64,000 nt of DNA from Dermatemys mawii (lineage: Eukaryota > Chordata > Testudines > Dermatemydidae). The position numbers were made by a program, and so were the translations under genes. This document shows positions 1 through 10,889 of this stretch, one piece after another. The notes beneath the pieces were generated by a model that was not told the DNA's origin, searched no databases, and saw only the letters and a list, made by a program, of their open reading frames with translations. Within the stretch, counting starts at the first letter, position 1, and every line of letters starts with the position of its first letter. Location of the stretch: positions 124,001 through 188,000 of the forward strand of contig ML677455.1 of assembly GCA_007922305.1 (NCBI GenBank), read 5' to 3'.

Positions 1-480
1 AATGGTTAATAAAGACTAGATTTGCATGTATGTTTCAATATCAAACTTTGGAATATATCAGCCCTTGGGGGACCAGCTCACCAGAGTAAAGAAGAGGTAA
101 AAACATGAGCTCATTGGGGTTAGTACAGGATGAAAAAGGGTCAGAATTGCCCATTTTGCAGTCCCTTCTAAAATATCAATTAGAGAAAACCAGTAATGAT
201 ATGCCCAAAGGGAATAGTTCTGGGACATGTGACTCTTTTGAGATCCAAAGGAATAAATGCTAAGCAAGTAAATAAGTTAAATTAGTTCCCCAATAAGCAT
301 CTGAAGAGGTCCAAGATGCTGTGAGACAGAAGGCCTCGGGGTAACCGAGATTCTGCTACGAGGGACTATTGTGGGACTTTTGAACCAGAAGGCCTCAGGG
401 TAAACTAGACCCTGCTTCAGAGGATATTTAAGAGAGAAAATATCTGAGAGGGGGAAGAAGAGAAGAAAAGAAGTCTCCAT
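1..480 (+). repeat. LTR-like repeat, copy 1 (left-truncated by window edge)
   Basis: This segment matches about 17,240-17,800 in the same orientation, including the shared stretches GACTATTGTG and AAATGCTAAGC. The second copy has a TATA box (GTATAAATGC) and, further on, a late AATAAA, as expected of a retroviral-type LTR. No coding capacity is seen. Assignment to an LTR rests on this layout; the family is not identified. Confidence 0.5.
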
Positions 481-589
481 CTAGACATGGCCAGTGCCTC
501 AGTTTCCCCTGTTGGGTGGTTTATTTAGTCTCGGCTAAAACAAAACTTCACCCAAACTTGGGGCAAACAATATAGTGAAAAATAAAAAC

Positions 590-1010
590 AATAAAACTTT
601 CTGGCCAGCGGTGCTTCCTCAGGGGCTGATTGGATATTTCTTCCAGTCACTTTTTCATGTACAACAGTTTTCATAGATTTTGAGGCCAGGAAGGATTATT
701 GTGATCATATAGCCTTACCTTCCATTTAACATGGGCCGTAGAACTGCCCCAAAATAATTCATAAAGTATATATTTTAGGAAAACATACACTCTTGATTTA
801 AAAATTGTCAGTGATGGAGAATCCAGCACAACGCTTGGTACATTTTTCCAAGGACTAATTACCCTCACTTAAAAAATTACACCTGGTTTCCAATATGAAT
901 TTGTCTAGCTTAAACTTCCAGCCATTGGATTGCAGTACACCTTGCTTGGCTAGATTGAAGGGCTCATTGTTCTCCATGTAATTAACCATGTGACAAAGCT
1001 CCAAGTTTGT
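590..1010 (-). mobile_element. LINE 3'-tail fragment (CR1-like), shared with unit D
   Basis: The reverse complement contains the pattern typical of sauropsid CR1-type tails (a landmark is GATCATATAGC followed by a TTGAGGCCAGGAAGG-like stretch). It aligns with the plus-strand copy at about 53,460-53,770. The fragment was present before the A/D duplication. It has no intact ORF. Confidence 0.5.
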
Positions 1011-1024
1011 ACTTGTGTGTCCTG

Positions 1025-1649
1025 CGCTTCCTGGCAGATTTAGGGGCCTCAGAAACTCATCTAGGCCCCAGAGTGACCTCCCTTTCTCAGTATAATTGGC
1101 AAGAGTCACTGCCTAGTGAGTTACCTTCATCACAGGCCAGTATGGAAGGTGTAAAAAGGGGAGAGCCCAGGCCCGCCCTCTGCTCCAGGCTCCAGCCCAG
1201 GGACCCCAATAGTATCAGCTAAGATGGCTGACCTTTTATCCACAAAACACAATACAATTCCCTGAGCTACTTCCCCACAGCAGTCCCTGCTTCTTCAAAC
1301 TCCACTTCACCCTTACCTCAGGGCCTCCTTCCATCTGGATGATATGTTGTCCACCACTCAGTCTCACCAACAGCACAACCTCCTTCCACAGCTCCTGACA
1401 CCCACAGCCCACCTGACTAACTGGGAGGTTTTTATCTGGATTCAGCCAGTCCCTGACTGGATTCAGGTGTCCCAATTAGTCTAGCTGTTTCTACTCCATT
1501 CTAGAAGGTTCTTAATTGGCCCCAGGTGTTTTGATTGGCCTGAAGTAGCCTTTGTTTGGCTATCTAGAGAACAGGGACCTGCACATCCCGAGACTAATAT
1601 ACCTGCCTTCCAGCACTCTCCTGTATCCTTCTGGTCTGACTCCGTCACA
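1025..1649 (-). mobile_element. Probable antisense LTR insertion
   Basis: On the minus strand the segment starts with TGTGACGGAGTCAGACC near 1,649 and continues through a region with GGCCAATCA-like CCAAT motifs and a GATAAAA-like box. It interrupts the A unit relative to the D unit, where the flanking sequences are nearly adjacent (about 53,340-53,460). The right-hand end is not precise and I did not find a clear target-site duplication. LTR identity is inferred from the TG start, CCAAT motifs and its insertion behaviour. Confidence 0.4.
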
Positions 1650-2264
1650 CTATAGATATTAATCAGATATCCCTTAGACTTAAGGCCTCAGCCCTTTTAC
1701 AGCAGTCTAACCTAATTTCCTCTGTTCTCCTAAATATGGACATGTCTGGGGGAATCTCTCAGAGCTCTTGAGGTCCCACATACACATTTAAATATTTGGA
1801 GGCTTTCTGCAATCATTTCCATTTTTGAAAGAGAACCTGTTGCACATAGTCCTGTCTGGAAGCTCTGGCACAAGAGAATAGGACCTGGCCATGGGACAGT
1901 TTCAGAGCAGAGGGGAAAAGAAGGAGGATCGAGGTGTTGTGGGGTACTAAGGTGGGCTGTAAACTGTGACTGGACCCAACTCCTCTAACAATACCATAGA
2001 CCAAACAGATTTGTAAAAGCTGTAAGGAATAGGAAAGAATTCATTCATAGGCACTCACTGAAGCATACATATGTGTATGTACCCTGGCCTAAGAACATCC
2101 TATGATATATTTAATGTATGATAAAGCCTTGGTGTTTATATATTTATAATTTTAAAAAGGCAAGTGAAAGGGATTTTTATGGAAAAGAAATAGCAAAACA
2201 ACCTCTGCGCACCAATCAAAACATTCTCACACATGTTTGCAATACACCACCACAACCAGCTACT

Positions 2265-2270
2265 TTTATT
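2265..2270 (-). terminator. Polyadenylation signal AATAAA of defensin A
   Basis: The plus strand reads TTTATT, so the minus strand carries AATAAA inside TTTTAATAAAAGTA. The same signal in the same context occurs at 32,613 (unit B) and 52,809 (unit D). It ends the proximal 3' exon, which begins at 2,443. Confidence 0.75.
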
Positions 2271-2440
2271 AAAAGGAGAAAAACAAGCTATTATGGGCCA
2301 TACAAGAGCTCCCCTGTGGATTTTTTCCAGCTCACAAGATTCTTCACAGCCCAGATGAAAAGGATCCAATTATTTTAGAAGCAAGGTGTCGTCTGCCAGA
2401 TTTCCAACGGTCCTGCACTGACATTCTCTGATTCCATGGC

Positions 2441-4597
2441 TCACTTTTAACAAAGGAAAAAGAAAAAAAAACCCTGAGATTCTGTGTTTATATCCATTCA
2501 GACAAAGACGTTGTCATATTTACTTTCAAATCAAAAACAGAGCAGGAATTTCCCCCTCACTGAATTGTGAGTGCTGATATTCCTGGTTAACTCCGGAGCA
2601 GGGGATTCTGCTGTTCAGTGGCAGGCAGGAGACACCTGAGGTGCAAGGCAGGAGAAGCAGGGGTAGGAAGAGGCAGAGAGAGGGAAGGACATGTTCAGGG
2701 TAGCATAAAGAGGCCACAGAAGTGGTTGGAGGAGAGTTATCCCAATGTCTGAGCAAGACAGGGCTGACATAGCTGGCCCTATGGTACCCTCTTTGCAAAC
2801 ACTTTCTTAGAGGCGGTGCTGGACATGGTGCTAGGGGTTATCAGGTCTCAGAAGGGCGATCTCTATAGCACTGAGCACTATGAGGCTACTACAGGCTGTG
2901 GACAGGTCATGGGCAGCATGGTAAGGTACCTGCAAGTAAGAGATGTCAACAGGGGTCAATCCAGCCCCCAGACAGTCCAGAATCAGGACAGCCAGAGAAG
3001 CCTCTTTTGTCCCCAGCCTCCGGGCTGTGCCATGTGTGAAAAGCCTCCAAGAGCATTAAACAGCTCACATATAAAAAGAAGAGAAACAAATAGTTCTATT
3101 CACACTGTAATGTCTCCCTGTTAGAATCCTGAACTTACCCGCCGTTTACAGCAAGGACTAAACCTAGTGCAGCGTCCAATGCGCCTAGTCCCGCGAGGAC
3201 AACGCCAAATATGGCATCTACCCCCACGAGCGTAACATCCCACAGTGCCAATGATACCACGGTCATAAACTGCACAAACATAATAAAAAAAGAGGCTTGA
3301 TTATCATTCACACAGAAGGATAAAAGAATTGTGATTGCTATGACAAGAGTACTTCATTCAATGAATTTCCCATTCACTGAGACTTCGACACATCAGCCCA
3401 GTTATCGTCCTGGACACCATTTTACTAGACCTGTAACCATCCTTAAATGGCTGTAGTTCTCTTGCACATTCAGTGGCTGCCCCTAAGAAGAGAACATGGT
3501 GAATTCATGAAGCAGATGCACTAGCTTCTTGACTTCACACTGCAGAACATTAAAATGGAACATGGGTGTCCTTCACTATCAATTCTTTGGTGCAGGGAGT
3601 GCGTCTCTGTTGATCATTAGAATAGAGCCTGGCAGAATGGGATACCAGTCCTTGATTGGGTGTCCCACACAGATGCTCAGTTCTGCTCAGCCTCAGGGCT
3701 ATCTTGGTGGGGGGAGGGAATGAAAGGGGATGTTTGCATTCACACACATCCTTCTTTACTTGTGGACCCTAGAACGGGGGTGAGATCCAGTGTCCCAGCA
3801 GTGATCACGCCTGTGCCTAACACAGAGATAAAATACCCTCTCTACTCCTGTTTGAGATTCCCCTGCTCGTGCAACCAAAGATTGCATTTTCCCCTTTGCC
3901 CACAGCGTCACACTGGGAGCTCAGGGTCAACTCCTTATCCAGCACTTCCCCCAAATCCTTGTCTGAGTCACCGTTTCCCAGGACAGAGGCTCCCAAGCCT
4001 GTGAGTAAGGCCTACACTCTTTGTTCTTAGATGTGGACATTTTCATTTAGCCTTATTAAAATCTGCATTGTTTGCTTGCACCACATTTACCAAGCGATCC
4101 ACATCACTCTGTCTCAGTGATCTGTCCTCTTCATTACTGACCACTCCCCCTATTTCAATGCCATCTGCAAACTTCATCAGAGAGTTTATGTTTTCGTTCC
4201 ACATCACTGACAAAAGAGGACCAAGAACGTACCCCGAAGGAACCCCTATCTCGAAGGTATCCGCACATTCTATCTAGTGAGGTTTCTTTGGGATTGGTTC
4301 TTTTCCAGATCATAGTTCCACAACACCTGAAAGGATTTTTGTAAGCATAGCAAAGGCAATTTTTTGACTGCAGGACTATTTCACAGCCAAAATTCAAGTA
4401 TCTGCTGCAAGCCAAATAAACACTAGAGCTCTTTAGAAAAATTTTTAGAAATAAAATGACGCAATGTTTTAGGCAAACTTAATATATGCTTACAAACATC
4501 CTTCTATAATCTCCCTGCATTTCATTAAAACCTTACCTTGAGCACTAGTTTGTGCCACCAAGAAGAAGACAGCAAAAAGAAGATGAAGTATCTTCAT
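2441..4597 (-). CDS. Beta-defensin A, three coding exons, cationic
   Basis: Secreted antimicrobial peptide of the beta-defensin family. Exon 1 codes 4,597-4,537 (signal peptide MKILHLLFAVFFLVAQTSAQ, 20 residues, donor GTAAGG, phase 1). Exon 2 is 3,269-3,139, acceptor TTTGTGCAG, and carries six cysteines spaced C-X6-C-X4-C-X9-C-X5-CC, the avian-type spacing, ending CCKRR before GTAAGT. Exon 3 starts at 2,443 directly with TGA, so the stop comes from the 3' exon. The predicted precursor is 64 residues. The mature part has about twelve Lys/Arg against one Asp, so it is strongly cationic. Introns are about 1.27 and 0.7 kb. Splice sites are predicted by comparison with units B and D; no frameshift or stop interrupts it. 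It looks functional, but expression is unknown. Confidence 0.85.
4020..4270 (-). mobile_element. Old CR1-like LINE fragment in intron 1 of defensin A
   Basis: The minus strand encodes a degraded reverse-transcriptase C-terminal stretch (ADGIEIGG followed by SDVDRLVN-like residues). Equivalent fragments lie in intron 1 of unit C (37,760-38,010) and in weaker form in unit B (24,290-24,440). It therefore predates the gene duplications and is useful as an alignment anchor. Confidence 0.6.
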
Positions 4598-4672
4598 GGC
4601 AGTAGTTTTCCAGGAACTGAATGTCACTTGGGAGAAGAGACTCCAAGATAGACAGGAGAGGGAAACTCTTTC

Positions 4673-4823
4673 AATTTATTGGGTGCTGGGGATTATGATA
4701 TGCTGATATGTGGAAACCTTGTTCTGACACAAGTGATATTTGCAAGATGTGTGCTGTAATCTCTTAATTATAATAATATTTATTTGTACAGAAGCATAAC
4801 AATTGCTGGAGGATTTCAGGGAA
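4673..4823 (-). promoter_or_regulatory. Promoter of defensin A: TATA-like box and STAT-like site
   Basis: The minus strand has AATAAATT at 4,680-4,673, where unit D has TATAAAA and unit C has TATAAAT, about 80 bases before the ATG. The leader between it and the ATG (CTCTCCTGTCTATCTTGG...) is conserved in the four intact promoters. About 226 bases upstream of the ATG lies TTCCCTGAA (4,823-4,815), a TTCNNNGAA motif kept in every unit. Transcription start and factor binding are inferred. Confidence 0.55.
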
Positions 4824-5169
4824 ATACAATTAACAATTCCCTGCATTCCAGAGGTTATAATATGATTATTTACACCTAGGAAACAACGTCTTCCTGGTCT
4901 AAAGCCCTTTGAAGTCAGGGGAAAGCCTCCCACTGATGTCATATGAGGGTCCTAGTGTACAACACAATTCCGGAACACAGCTTTGCTTGGCAAACAACTA
5001 GGTGGGGTTTTGTAGTTGTTTTGCACAATTTTCATCAATATTTTATGTGTAATTTTGGAATTTTCCTAATTTCATGCATCAAAACCCATTAAAAAGGTTA
5101 AAATACTCTTTTAAGTGAAAAATAAAGTGGATCACATTGAAAATACTGTGTGCCAGCGATGTGTGGTTA

Positions 5170-5990
5170 TGGGATTTTTTCCCCACAGGTGGAAATGTTC
5201 CAGATGGGTCCCTGCCAGCTGCTGACTGGAACTCAAGCATGTGCCCTTAATTGGCATTGGGTGCCACACAGATGAATACACCTGGCTTTGGGAGAGGCTG
5301 CAGGATCTGGGTGTCAGGGATAGGTAAAATACTATTTACTCCCTGCACAAAAAATAACAAACATCTCCTCCTCCTCTCCTTCCACTGCCAACAAACTCCA
5401 CCTGGGCCTTTTCTACAGCCAACTGGAAACTGGAGCAAAACTTTACTGAGGTTTGAGAAAGATTCACTTACTCAGTGGTGCCCACTCACCCTGCACCCAA
5501 ATCTTCATCCCTCCAGAGGATTTGAGAGATCAATATTCTCCTTGTGCCCCATCAGACATCCTCTTCCATAGAGCACTCACAGTGGAACTTACCTTTGAAT
5601 ATCTCCACCCTTTATCCTTGCTGGTGCTCTGTTCCAGAGGGGAAGCCCCTCCATCTTTGACCTCTTTCCCTCAGCATCTTGTGGAGATGTCCCATCACCC
5701 TACAGACTTGTCAGAGGGTGGTTGGTGGCCCACTCCTCCTGTCCCATCCCCCCTCACAGATTAAAGCTACTAATATCATCTGAGGAAGAGATGCCCTCCC
5801 TCATCTTTTTGTAGCGGGACATGATCATTCTTTAGGCACCAACTCAGGCATGTCCTAATATTCAAACACTCTGTGATATTTAACCCAGATTATTTCAAAT
5901 TAAGCACAAAAAAGAAAATACTATTGGGTCCAAGCTCTTTTTGGCCTCTTTATAAAGTGTTCAGTATCTGAAGGGTTATTGTTGTTGTGT
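5170..5990 (-). repeat. Conserved defensin-unit upstream block, copy A
   Basis: This noncoding block recurs in reverse complement at about 22,130-22,800 (unit B), 35,040-35,800 (unit C) and 43,090-43,840 (unit D). Markers are ACATGCCTGACCTGGTG and AAGCCAGGTGTGGTCATC-like stretches. Several ORFs fall here in different frames of each copy, but none is conserved between copies, so they are chance. Confidence 0.7.
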
Positions 5991-6291
5991 TCCCCTTTTT
6001 AACTTGTTATTTAGCTTATATATATGTGTGCCACAAGCCCGACACATCAACCTTTCGTTTCTGCACTTTCCACTGCTATTGTTTTGACTAATGATTGCTA
6101 CAGCCACAAAACCTCAAGGAGAAGGGAGAGATTTCCATATTGTGTGGGCTCTGCCTCTGTGAAACTTGAACATGTATGAGGGATAGAAGTCATGGAGGTG
6201 ATAGCAGCACTCACAGAGGGTAGAAGAGATACAGCACTGCCCGGGTATAATAAAGGGTTAACTGGTTATAGTTCTTTGCGGATATGATAAC
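5990..6291. other. Intergenic sequence, nothing recognised
   Basis: A/T-rich spacer between the A unit and the first foldback element. I see no conserved ORF, exon or repeat. Confidence 0.5.
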
Positions 6292-6303
6292 CACATCTAA
6301 TGG

Positions 6304-6492
6304 CAAGAATCAGAGAGGTAGCTTTGTTAGTCTGGAATTGCAGAAGTGACAAAGAGTCCTGTGGCACCTTAAACACTAACTAAAGTATTAGAACGTAAGC
6401 ATGCATCCAACAAAGTGGGTATTAGCCCACGAAAGCTTATGCTCTAATACTTTAGTTAGTTTTTAAGGTGCCACAGAACTCTTTGACACTTT
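6304..6492. mobile_element. Foldback (inverted-arm) element, copy 1
   Basis: The two halves are near reverse complements (GTCCTGTGGCACCTTAAA... in one arm and TTTAAGGTGCCACAG... in the other), meeting around 6,410. The element is flanked by a perfect 12-base direct repeat, CACATCTAATGG at 6,292-6,303 and 6,493-6,504, which I read as the target-site duplication. The left side has an extra unpaired leader (TCAGAGAGGTAGCTTTGTTAG). It has no coding capacity. Confidence 0.75.
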
Positions 6493-6940
6493 CACATCTA
6501 ATGGAACATCCATGTCAATGGCAGCATTATTACCACAAACAACATGGGTGATAGAGAATCCCTTTGAAAGATTTGTCTTTTAATGTGGACCTCATTAATG
6601 AGAGTCCCTTCCAGGGAGAGTTGAGTAGTTAACCATAGGTTGCTGCAGAAAGGAAACAGTCTTTGAGTGAACTCTGTGCATTTTCAGTGTCTCAGTGATC
6701 CATTTCACTCTTTTGTCGACAATGATCTCCAGTTTTCTTGAGCTCTTTGGACAGCTGCATGATTTTGACCTAGAGTTGTCCACCTCCATACAACATATCG
6801 GGTCAGGAGCCTGCAGGCCAGCTAATACCTCCTTAAGTCCTGTTTATACCATTCATAATAATTATAGATTTGCCTGTAATCTCTGTATTGGGTTGGGTTG
6901 GCAGGCTATACCCAGCTATTTGCCAGACTAGTACTTTGAA

Positions 6941-7055
6941 AGTGACAAAGAGTCCTGTGGCACCTTAAAGACTAACTAAAAACTAACTTTAAGGTGCCAC
7001 AGGACTCTTTATCACTTCTGCTATTCCAGACTAACACGGCTACCCCTCTGATTCT
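6941..7055. mobile_element. Foldback element, copy 2 (short-armed)
   Basis: This has the same arm sequence as copy 1, but the loop is reduced to a few bases (ACTAACTAAAAACTAAC) and the unpaired leader is on the right (GGCTACCCCTCTGATTC). The flanks form an imperfect 13-base direct repeat, CTAGTACTTTGAA at 6,928 and CTAGTATTTCGAA at 7,056. It lies opposite in orientation to copy 1. Confidence 0.7.
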
Positions 7056-7088
7056 CTAGTATTTCGAAGTGTCACATGATTATTATGA

Positions 7089-7114
7089 ATTATTATTATT
7101 ATTATTATTATTAA
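7089..7114. repeat. ATT trinucleotide microsatellite
   Basis: Uninterrupted ATT repeats of about eight units. Confidence 0.9.
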
Positions 7115-7530
7115 ATTACTTTTCAGTCTGGAACCCCAATCATGGACCCAAAACTCACTGTGCCAAGCTCTGTACAAAAATACAAAAATGAGCTAGTCCT
7201 TTCACCAATGAATTTACAACCCAAGTATAATAAGGGAATGGCAGACACCATTGATTTGGTTAATTTAATGTACCCTGTCTATACATAAGCATATCATACG
7301 ACATCTGTAAATTTATTAAGTCTACTCCAAGAAGACATATAATGTGGACCTGTCAGATGGTGCCATTACCAGAATAAACAGTGACACCATCAACAAATTA
7401 AAATAATCACTTCAATTATTGCATTTGTTTCTGTTAGTTTAAAGACCATGTCTTGTTTCAAGACATAACATTGGATTTGTTTGTGATCTCATAGCGCAAC
7501 AACAACAATGTAAACTGTAAAACAAAGCAT
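7115..7530. other. Noncoding spacer with an old dispersed repeat
   Basis: The stretch with CCCCAATCATGGACCCAAAACTC resembles sequence at about 26,215 and 38,810 (GATCCCCAGTCATGG). This is an old low-identity repeat. No gene is seen. Confidence 0.4.
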
Positions 7531-10340
7531 CTAATAATAAATTTTGTGAGTATCATTTAAATATAATAGCAGTGGTGACATTTCTAGTCTTATTATCATT
7601 GTCTCACTCGTCATTATAATCTCTGTCCAAAGTACGTGTGTTACCACAGTTTCACTGCATGCGCACAGTTCTCTGCAGAGAAGATTGTTCTGACTACAGA
7701 CCCATCTGATTGTGCAGCTACTCCTATTGGACAGGCAAAAACAATGTCTTGTCTTGTCCTTTTTGATGCCTACATTGAGGAACAGGCAAGTCAGGTCTCT
7801 GTGCACCTCCTTTTCTTTCCTGCTCTGATCATACAGCACAGCTACCAAATTCTTTGCTGAACAAATTGCAGCTTGTCTATCACTCTCTTCCTAATTTCGC
7901 ACAATCTCTGAAGTGGTAAGCTTTTGTTTCCAAGACAAAATAGGGGTGAGACAAAGTTACATCTTGTTAATGCATGTGCAGCAGGAGGTATGATGTAGAA
8001 ATCAGGAATCAGTGCATCACAAGTTGCATACACAAGTCTGAAGCAACACTTGTCCATCGCAGTGCCTGTTTCAATCCCTGTTATCTATGTGTTCCATTTG
8101 GGGGAAGTAGAGGACAGCAAGGACCAAAACATTTGTATCAGATGACATAGGTATTATGGCTCCTTTGACACCACATGACACAAAAGCCACAATGGCACAT
8201 ACACATTGTGTCTGCTTCCTCTTCAGTACTGTAAAAGTCTTGGGCTTCCTCAATAACTCTACTGGGGATGAGCTTTTCTACTTCACCATTTGAAAAGCCT
8301 CCAGCAAGAAGGACTGTTTGTTTTGGGAGCGCTCCTACTCTCTCAGCTGCGTTTTGAATCATATAGTCACAGAGGAATATTGGAAGTGATTGCTTGTTGA
8401 ATGCCAGATGTAGAAACTTTTCCATGGAGTCACGGGGTATACACCAATCACTTAGCATTTATTGCATCCATTTTTAGGTCCTCTCTGGTGCATCTTTCTG
8501 AAGTTTCCACAGTTCCTGTTGTCATATCTGTTAAAAAAAACTTTGATTAAAGAATAAGTTTTTCCAAATCCTTTTAGGATCGCCTGAGTTACTCAGAAGC
8601 CAATCCACTGAATGTGTGGAATATCTGTCCTGCCATTATCTGTATGACAGCCAAGGCATCTCTGATGGACACTGTGGTTTCTTTGTTGCATGCTCTTGGC
8701 TCATGGATTGTTTCAGTGTGAGCTTCCATCTGATGCCTTAATTCATCTTTGTCTGTTCTTCTCATAGTCCCATCTGCATGGAAGAAGGGCATAGGCATGG
8801 GTCCCTTTGGGTGACAAAGAACAGTTACCATTGAAATGTCATCTCTGCATCTTGCTAAGGACAGGGCTCTGCAGAAAACATTTTCTGGATTGATTCCTGC
8901 AGTGATTGTTCTTCCCATGCCAGACTGAAATTTGGTCATCTCGGCCATGCCAGCAAATGGCTTGAAGCCAGATTTCTTGAATGGGCCAAAGAAGCTAAGT
9001 GTCCTGTGAGAATCACATGCACCTCTGACAAATCTCTCAATTTGTTCTTCACCAACATCTGCTATTTTCAGTAGAGACTCTTGTACATTGATATTATGTG
9101 CAGTCCAGTAGATGTGTGGATAGGGTCAAGGTTAAATGGGTTAGCCAAGTTATTTATGACATGGCTGGTAAGAGCTGTAACATGCTCTTCAGTGTAGAGG
9201 CGAGGATTTATTTGTGGAATTTGTCTTTGTTACTTCTTGTTAGATGACTCATTTCTCTCATCATTTTTCAATGTTTACTGAGGACACATCTTGTGAGGAT
9301 GTATCTGACAAGAGATGGCTTCTTTTTTTGTCAATGCTGCAATTCCACAGCTGTCCTTTGAGATTTTGATGTCAGTTTTCTCTGTTCCATGTCACTCCAA
9401 ATTCCACTGAAAGAATCAGGAGTCTCTTACAAATTCCCCTGATTCAGAGGCACTGTGCACTTCTTCAGGGACATTTAACATATCAGGAATGTAAACTGGT
9501 ATTCACTTGGAACAGCCGGGCCTGTTATTCATGAAGCAGTATGGAAACATGACACACTACGTATGTAGGTGAGGTTTCCAATGATCCTCTCACTCTGCGT
9601 GGACATTGAGAAGTAGTATCTGCATAACATCAAGAAAATGATCTCACAGCCTGTATATAGGAGCCTTGGCATGAAATTCCTCAAGTAGTGGTAGCATGTG
9701 TTAAATTACAGCATGATCAGCTCTTTAATTACATGTTGCAAGGATTCGGTGCCATCAGGTTCAAATGCCTTTTGAAGTTCAGCCAACCTTTGACAGGAAA
9801 ATGCTGTAACTACGTGAATACTCGTCCCTGCTGACACCATTTAACAAATACTAATATATTTCAGAGCACTCAGGCCTCAAATTCTTGAGTCAAGCCATGA
9901 AAGACCATGGCTGAATTACTTATCAGGAAACATTCAATCTGCAGCTAAGCTGCACACACACCAGGATCAACAGGAAGTTCTAGCAATCCTGAGTCTCCCC
10001 CCAAATCCCCAAGGCATGCAATAAAACAGCACAATCTGTGAACAACACCCAGGGGAATCACATTGGAACCCAAGATCATTTGGGACAGTCCATTTCACTT
10101 GTAGAACAATATCGTACAGATGCCGATCCACGGTCTGAAAGGCATGCTATTGCCCTGGAGCTTCTGACATTTCCTTACATTTCCCAGTTGTAGTACAGAC
10201 TGTGTCCAGTTTGGCACCCACAATTGGTACATAACAAGCTGCTGTGTAAGTGCTCTTCTCCATTGCAAGCTTGTGGAGGAAATCAGTCCAAACGGAGTCT
10301 GAACAATGTGAACCTAATTTGGTACTGGTAGGATATCATG
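7531..10340 (-). pseudogene. Decayed ORF of a dispersed animal gene family with nuclease-like motifs
   Basis: Minus-strand reading frames, broken by several stops and frameshifts, line up in order as one protein of perhaps 900 residues. Landmarks are AFQTVDRHLYDIVLQVKW (about 10,140), a middle part near 9,400, PENVFCRALSLARC (8,880), IRDALAVIQIMAGQIFHTF (8,640), the pair EEEADT (about 8,215) and SSDTNVLVLAVLYF (about 8,140), then PPAAHALTRC (7,980). I recognise this order from a large family of uncharacterised, often multi-copy animal proteins. The EADT...DTDVLVL pattern resembles acidic active-site motifs of FEN1/PIN-type nucleases (inference). At least one frameshift lies between EADT and SDTN. 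I see no terminal repeats. Confidence 0.6.
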
Positions 10341-10433
10341 AGGTAGTAGCATGCTGTTAGCATTACTACCAGTGCCATCATTTTTCATTTTGTATGTGAA
10401 TACAGACATATGATACATTAGATCTATATGGTA

Positions 10434-10888
10434 GCAGAGTAAAAGCTGTGTTATCTGGCACTTTACCAACCGGAAAGCTCTGGAAACCAGCATTTCTGAT
10501 ATCCATTAAAAGTCTGGTTGGCATGGGGCCCTACCTGGCTCCGCGGGGCTCCCCAGAAGTGGCAACGTGTCCCTGATGCTCCTAGGCGGAGGAACAGCCA
10601 CAGGGACTCCATGTGCTGCCCCTGCCCCACCCCGAGTGCTGGCTCTATCACTCCCATTGAACAGGAACTGCAGCTCCAACCATTTGGAGTCCCCTCCCAC
10701 ACCCAGACTCCCTTCTAAAGCCTGCGCTTCACACCCCATCCCATGCCCCAACCACTAGCCCTGAGCCCCACCCCCGCACCCAAATATCCTCCCTCTATTG
10801 GTCAGTATTTTGCTTAATTTTAACTGGAATTTTTGACTTGTGGTCATGCCCCATTCTCCCACCATGCCGGATAACCGAGCTTTTGCTG
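10434..10888. mobile_element. MITE, probably pogo/Tigger-like
   Basis: The ends are imperfect inverted repeats: AAAAGCTGTGTTATCTGGCA at the left and TGCCGGATAACCGAGCTTTT at the right. A TA dinucleotide lies beside each end, consistent with a TA target site. The interior is GC-rich and noncoding; ORFs through it are compositional. Confidence 0.55.
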
Positions 10889-10889
10889 T

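Larger units (their letters stand above)
480..6000 (-). repeat. Inverted segmental duplicate of a beta-defensin unit (unit A)
   Basis: Read on the minus strand, this block follows the order of the plus-strand block at about 43.1-54 kb: upstream region (5,990-5,170 like 43,080-43,900), promoter and signal exon, intron with an old LINE piece, mature exon, proximal 3' exon (2,443 like 52,630) and downstream sequence (2,100-600 like 53,040-53,800). It is therefore an inverted paralogous copy carrying defensin A. Unit A also has an LTR-like insertion at about 1,025-1,649 that the D copy lacks. Confidence 0.75.

Noticed and set aside
5251..5764. 103-106 residue ORFs upstream of unit A
   Set aside because: The paralogous blocks at 22, 35 and 43 kb do not conserve these frames.
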